Shown here piece by piece: positions 33,090 through 37,633 of a stretch of DNA of 37,633 bases. The notes below the pieces were generated by a model that did no database searches, had not been told where the DNA came from, and saw only the letters and a list, made by a program, of their open reading frames with translations. Each line of letters starts with the position of its first letter. Position 1 is the first letter of the stretch. The stretch comes from an uncultured Rhodospirillales bacterium (GTDB lineage: Bacteria; Pseudomonadota; Alphaproteobacteria; ATCC43930; CGMCC-115725). Where the stretch lies: positions 1 to 37,633 of the forward strand of contig CAIXXC010000016.1 in assembly GCA_903923205.1 (NCBI GenBank), written 5' to 3'. A program made the translations under genes and the position numbers.

Positions 33090-34852
33090 TGTGCGGCATC
33101 GCCGGGATCATGACCGTCGATGGTTCGCCTGCACCTTTCGCCCAACTCGGGAAATTGAGTGAGGCGCTGGCCCATCGCGGCCCCGATGGCAGCGGACAAT
33201 ATCGTTCCGGCAATACCGGGATGATCCAGACCAGACTCGCGATCATCGATCTGAAAACCGGCGATCAGCCCTTGCACGAGCCAGGTGGCGCCGCGCTGAT
33301 CGGCAATGGCGAGATCTATAATTATCTGGAACTGCGCGAAGAAATGGCAGCGGTGGTGTTCGCCACCAGCTCGGACTGCGAGGTCCCGCTTCACCTCTAT
33401 CGCCGGCACGGCCTCGACTTCACCCGCCATCTGCGCGGCATGTATTCACTGGCGATTCATGACCCGGCCTCGGCCCATTTGATCCTGGCCCGGGATCCCT
33501 TCGGCATCAAACCGCTTTACTATATCGAAACGGCGCGCTGCTTCGCCTTCGCCTCCGAGCCAATGGCGTTGGTCAAGGCTGGACTCGTTGGCACCGAGAT
33601 CGCCCGGCAGGCTCGCAATGAGTTGCTGCAACTGCAGTTCACGACCGGGCGCGACACAATATACCACGGCATTCGCCGGGTTCTTCCGGGCGAGACGCTC
33701 GTCATCGCCGAGGGTCGGGTCGTGGAGCGACGCCGCATTGAGCCACTGCCGATGGGCGGGCCGCTTGAGCTGAGCCATCACGACGCGCTGCCGATGCTCG
33801 ACAGTCTGTTGCGTGACTCGGTGCTTTTGCATCAGCGCTCCGACGTGCCCTATGGGATGTTCCTGTCAGGTGGGATTGATTCGACGGCTGTACTGGCGAT
33901 GATGGCGGAACTCAACGACCGCCCCGTGACAACATTCACGATCGGTTTTTCCCACACGCACAGCGCTGACGAACGTCCTGCGGCCCGCATCATCGCCGAG
34001 GCGCTTGGTGCGGATCACGTCGAGATCGACTTCGACGAGAACGACTTCTGGACCCTGTTGCCGCGGGTGGCCGCAGCGATGGACGACCCTGTTGCCGACT
34101 ACGCGATCCTGCCGACGTTCCGCCTTGCCGAAGTTGCGCGGGCTCATGGCCTGAAGGTGATCCTGAGCGGCGAAGGCGGCGACGAGTTGTTTGCCGGTTA
34201 TGGCCGCTATCGCAGTGTCATGCGACCATGGTGGGCTGGTGGCCGCCTGATCCGCGCGCGCGGGAATTTTGATGACCTCAACGTGCTGCGCAACGATGTC
34301 ACCGGCTGGCGTGACGGTATTCTTGCCGCGGAAGTCCGGGCAAATGATGGCGGCCGCACGCGGCTGCAGGTCGCCCAGGCCGTCGATTGCGCCGATTGGC
34401 TGCCCAATGATCTGTTGACCAAGCTCGACCGCTGCCTGATGGCCCATGGTGTGGAGGGGCGGACCCCGTTTCTGGATCGCGGCATTGCCGATTTCGCGTT
34501 CCGCCTGCCCGATAGTCTGAAGGTTCGCGAGGGATTGGGGAAATGGCTGCTGCGCTCCTGGCTCAACACCAAGGTGCCGGCCGCCGACGCGCTGGGGCGC
34601 AAGAAGGGCTTCACCGTCCCTGTCGCGGAGTGGTTGCGCCGTCGTGGCGGCACGCTGGGGCCTTTGCTCGCCCGGCAGCCTGCAATCAGGGAGATATGCC
34701 TGCCTGATGCCGTCGAGCGGCTTTTTGCCAAGATCGATGGTAAGCGCGAGGGCTTCGCCGCGTGGACACTTCTCTTCTATGCGCTCTGGCATCGCGCCCA
34801 TATTGCCAAGCAACTACCTGAAGAGGATGTATTTCAGACGCTATCGGCTTAA
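33089..34852 (+). CDS. asnB: Asparagine synthase (glutamine-hydrolysing) type amidotransferase
   Basis: This 587-residue class II glutamine amidotransferase has the N-terminal nucleophile Cys2 in MCGIAGI, the glutamine-site AHRGPDGSG and GNGEIYNY, and a synthetase domain with the PP-loop LSGGIDST (from residue 260) and the SGEGGDELFAGYGRY stretch. AsnB makes asparagine from aspartate. Genes of this type inside surface-polysaccharide operons may instead amidate a sugar acid. It is coupled to the two GT4 genes. Length and all main motifs are complete. Confidence 0.92.
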   Translation: MCGIAGIMTVDGSPAPFAQLGKLSEALAHRGPDGSGQYRSGNTGMIQTRLAIIDLKTGDQPLHEPGGAALIGNGEIYNYLELREEMAAVVFATSSDCEVPLHLYRRHGLDFTRHLRGMYSLAIHDPASAHLILARDPFGIKPLYYIETARCFAFASEPMALVKAGLVGTEIARQARNELLQLQFTTGRDTIYHGIRRVLPGETLVIAEGRVVERRRIEPLPMGGPLELSHHDALPMLDSLLRDSVLLHQRSDVPYGMFLSGGIDSTAVLAMMAELNDRPVTTFTIGFSHTHSADERPAARIIAEALGADHVEIDFDENDFWTLLPRVAAAMDDPVADYAILPTFRLAEVARAHGLKVILSGEGGDELFAGYGRYRSVMRPWWAGGRLIRARGNFDDLNVLRNDVTGWRDGILAAEVRANDGGRTRLQVAQAVDCADWLPNDLLTKLDRCLMAHGVEGRTPFLDRGIADFAFRLPDSLKVREGLGKWLLRSWLNTKVPAADALGRKKGFTVPVAEWLRRRGGTLGPLLARQPAIREICLPDAVERLFAKIDGKREGFAAWTLLFYALWHRAHIAKQLPEEDVFQTLSA

Positions 34853-35008
34853 TCGCGACCATATCTGGATAGCTCCGCGCGCCATTCCTAACAAGATATC
34901 AATAGTCTCGGGATTATCGTGCTCCTAGAGGCCGTAAGCGCGGCCAGGGTCACAGGAAAGGGGTGCAATCCGGTCGTGGTGCGCGATTCCCCTTTGATCG
35001 AGGTGGTG

Positions 35009-37633
35009 ATGCGGTCTGGTAGACGGATATTGCGGCGAGATCGTGGGAAAACGCTGGGCCCGATCGTGTTGGCCATTGCGCTTCTGCTTCTCCTTTTCGC
35101 CTCGGCAACTGCGGAACGGCTAAATCGCCTCGAAGCACACCTCTCATCCGGCGACAGCCGTATCGACGCAGCAGTTTCCGACCTGTCGCGCAATTCTGGT
35201 CTTCTGGCCAATTCTGACACCAAAGACAATCTCGGAGCGAACCGGTCGGCCTTGGCCACGCTGCGCGCCGATATCGCCACAATCCGGGACACCCTAAAGG
35301 ATCAGGATGAGCACACCCGAACAAAGGACAGCGTAAGCAATTTTCTGGCCGGCGGCGTCGCTGTTTTAGGCGTGCTTCTGATCGGTTTGATCGCCGGGCA
35401 GATACGCGCACGGATCGAAGCAGAGGTCGCGCTCCGAGTAAGCGAGGCTCGCTATCGCCTGCTTGTCGAGCACGCTTCCGACGTCATCTTCCAGCTCGAT
35501 CTGAACCTCTACCGCGAATATATCTCACCATCGGTAACTACTGTCTTTGGTTACCAGCCCGAAGAACTGATCGGCCTGAAGATAACGAAGCAGTTCCATC
35601 CCGACGATGCGCAGCGGGTTAAGGAGGCTTATACCGCACTATCGCGCGGTGATGATTCCGTTACACTTGTCGCGCGCGTGCAGCCTCGCGACGGCGGCTG
35701 GATCTGGGTCGAAGCACGTAATCGCCTGGTCCGGGACGAAACAGGGGCACCCGCCAAAATCATCGGCATCATGACCGACATCTCCGCACGCCACGCCGCC
35801 GAGACCGCATTGCAGGAAAGTGAGGAGAATTATCGCTCGCTCTACGCCAATGCGCCCGCGATCATTTACACGGTCGATACGACCAACAAGATCCTGACCG
35901 CAACGAACCAGGCGCTTGACCTGTTTGGTTACACCCGCGAGGAGGTGATCGGGCGGAAGGGCGATGAGTTCATGACCCGCGCGGCGCGACAGGCACTCCC
36001 CCTGCATCTGCGCCCTGAACTCATCCAAAGCGGTGGCGTCGTCGATGTGCCGGGACAAATTCTCACGAAGGCAGGGGATACCCGCGATGTCCTGATGTCG
36101 GCGATTGCCCAGCGTGATGCCGCAGGCAATATCACACGCACGATCGTGTTGGTCACCGACGTGACCGAGCGCAAGCGACTTGAAGCCGCGCTCCGCGACA
36201 GTGAGGCACGCGCCCGTGAGATCGCAGAAAACGCCAGCGACGTCATTGGTCGTTTTGATGCATCCGGCCGTTGTACCTTCGCCTCCCCCGCCTATAGCCG
36301 CGTGTTTGGCTATGATGCGAGTGAGATCCTTGGCCAAGAAGTCACAACGGCATGTATCCCCGAGGATATCCCGCTTGTCCAAAGCACATTCGAGGGCATG
36401 ATAAAACACAAGCGTCCAACACTGATCACGATCCGGGGGCGTCACAAGGATGGACGCCAGCTCTGGCTTGAGGCGAATTCCAGTGTCATCTGTGATCGGT
36501 CGACGGGGGCAGTCTCCGAAGTGGTGTCGATCGTCCGCGATGTCACGGAGCGTCATCTCGCCAATCTGCGAATCGAGGAGGCAAAGCGCGAGGCCGAACA
36601 GGCCAATCGCGCCAAGTCGGATTTTCTTGCAACCATGAGCCACGAGCTCCGCACACCCATGAACGGCGTTCTCGGCTTTACGTCGATCCTGCTTGAAACC
36701 GATCTGAACCCGGAACAGCGTCTCCTGCTGGCACGAGTCCAGAACTCTGGCGAGGCACTGCTGGCGATCATTGATGACATCCTCGACCTGTCAAAGATCG
36801 AAGCAGGCGCCCTGACCCTTGAGGACATCCCGTTCTCGCTTCGTGAAATCGCCTACAACGCCGTCAATGTCCTCGAACCCAAGGCACAGGCCAAAGCACT
36901 GCCTCTTTCGGTTGAGATCGACGACGACGTGCGGGATGCCGTGCTCGGCGACCCGACCCGGCTCAGGCAGGTGCTGTTGAACCTGCTCTCGAACGCGGTC
37001 AAATTCACCGAGAGCGGGGGCGTTGTGCTCCGGATTGTGGAGATTGCAGGGTCAGATCGCAATGTCCTGCGGTTTGAAGTCATCGATAGCGGGATGGGCA
37101 TCTCCCAGGATGATCAAAAGCTGCTGTTCCATCCGTTTTCGCAAATCGATAATTCCATGACGCGCCGGTTTGGTGGCACGGGCCTTGGCCTAGCGATCAG
37201 TCATCGATTGGTGAAGGCGATGCCGGGCGGCAATATCGGGGTGGAAAGCGAGCTCGGTCGGGGCAGTCGATTCTGGTTCACGGCTGTGTTGCCGGAAGCG
37301 GAGGTTGACGGTTCCGCGTTCGCGAGGGCAGAGGGCGCGAGGCACTCCAGGCCGCGCCGAATTCTGGTCGCAGAGGACCATTTGGATAATCAATGCATCA
37401 TCGAGGCTTTTTTAACCCATACCGGCCATTCCGTGACCGTCGTCGATGACGGCGAGGCCGCAGTGGCCGCGGCGCGCGCCGGCGCCTATGATCTTGTGCT
37501 GCTGGACGTTCGCATGCCGGGGATGAACGGCTTGGAAGCCGCCCGCGCGATCCGCGAACTCCCCGGGAGAAATGGCCGCGTCCCGATTATCGCTCTGTCT
37601 GCAGATGCCATGAAGTCGGACATCGACGCGTGC
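35009..37633 (+). CDS. Membrane-bound PAS hybrid sensor histidine kinase, 3' end outside window
   Basis: The frame is open to the window end, 875 residues so far. An N-terminal membrane segment (about 14-36), a helical periplasmic loop of about 75 residues and a second membrane segment (about 112-132) are followed by three PAS domains (about 147-265, 270-395, 400-525). The HisKA domain has SHELRTPM (His545), then HATPase boxes NLLSNAVKF, DSGMGIS and FGGTGLGLAI. The receiver domain has its acceptor in LLDVRMP (Asp833) and is cut before its end. ATG 35009 has GAGG 5 bases upstream; several in-frame GTG codons precede it. The overall architecture resembles the kinase at the window start but adds an extracytoplasmic sensor. 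Confidence 0.92.
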   Translation, partial: MRSGRRILRRDRGKTLGPIVLAIALLLLLFASATAERLNRLEAHLSSGDSRIDAAVSDLSRNSGLLANSDTKDNLGANRSALATLRADIATIRDTLKDQDEHTRTKDSVSNFLAGGVAVLGVLLIGLIAGQIRARIEAEVALRVSEARYRLLVEHASDVIFQLDLNLYREYISPSVTTVFGYQPEELIGLKITKQFHPDDAQRVKEAYTALSRGDDSVTLVARVQPRDGGWIWVEARNRLVRDETGAPAKIIGIMTDISARHAAETALQESEENYRSLYANAPAIIYTVDTTNKILTATNQALDLFGYTREEVIGRKGDEFMTRAARQALPLHLRPELIQSGGVVDVPGQILTKAGDTRDVLMSAIAQRDAAGNITRTIVLVTDVTERKRLEAALRDSEARAREIAENASDVIGRFDASGRCTFASPAYSRVFGYDASEILGQEVTTACIPEDIPLVQSTFEGMIKHKRPTLITIRGRHKDGRQLWLEANSSVICDRSTGAVSEVVSIVRDVTERHLANLRIEEAKREAEQANRAKSDFLATMSHELRTPMNGVLGFTSILLETDLNPEQRLLLARVQNSGEALLAIIDDILDLSKIEAGALTLEDIPFSLREIAYNAVNVLEPKAQAKALPLSVEIDDDVRDAVLGDPTRLRQVLLNLLSNAVKFTESGGVVLRIVEIAGSDRNVLRFEVIDSGMGISQDDQKLLFHPFSQIDNSMTRRFGGTGLGLAISHRLVKAMPGGNIGVESELGRGSRFWFTAVLPEAEVDGSAFARAEGARHSRPRRILVAEDHLDNQCIIEAFLTHTGHSVTVVDDGEAAVAAARAGAYDLVLLDVRMPGMNGLEAARAIRELPGRNGRVPIIALSADAMKSDIDAC

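Noticed and set aside
35639-36643. Minus-strand open frame of about 334 codons
   Set aside because: Antisense to the PAS domains of the second hybrid kinase; no family features.

Overview
The window is about 37.6 kb of GC-rich bacterial chromosome, most consistent with an alphaproteobacterium. The supports are a PhrB-type iron-sulfur photolyase next to a DCC-family protein, a divergent polyprenyl synthetase / tRNA-modifying methyltransferase pair, a glyQ-glyS-ppdK-speB run, and frequent GTG/TTG starts. Genus and order cannot be fixed from what I can see.

Layout. 1-240 is a very AT-rich leader with a 7-bp tandem repeat at the window edge. 286-2694 is a PAS-rich hybrid histidine kinase. 2785-5760 is a possible small catabolic group: a crotonase-fold protein carrying the catalytic set of 6-oxocamphor hydrolase, a 2OG-Fe(II) oxygenase, an SDR whose catalytic Tyr is Phe, and a DsbA/kappa-GST-type isomerase. 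5833-8590 holds small or poorly known genes (YccF, cupin, a membrane-anchored hypothetical) and an AT-rich stretch with remnants of a HAMP-type membrane sensor. 8814-10862 is a DCC protein plus an FeS (6-4)-type photolyase.

10963-15002 is a small integrated element in a tRNA-Val(GAC) gene, bounded by perfect 49-bp direct repeats. It has a tyrosine integrase broken by an in-frame amber codon and two cargo genes, a Fic-domain AMPylator with an inhibitory helix motif and an endonuclease/exonuclease/phosphatase (EEP) protein. It also has an array of GATCGGCCAA boxes upstream of fic and CAATCTGTCTA repeats just inside both ends. This is the most likely novel system in the window.

14955-24402 is core housekeeping: tRNA-Val, tRNA-Pro, ispB-type polyprenyl synthase, methyltransferase, a small zinc-ribbon-like membrane protein, glyQ, glyS, ppdK and speB. 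24417-34852 is dominated by cell-surface glycan genes (TPR-GT9 fusion, GT9, GT2, two GT4 and an asparagine synthase-type amidotransferase), with a metal-binding periplasmic protein, a GFA-family protein, a YgfZ-like protein and an SMR transporter between them. The window ends inside a second hybrid histidine kinase, this one membrane-bound, cut in its receiver domain.
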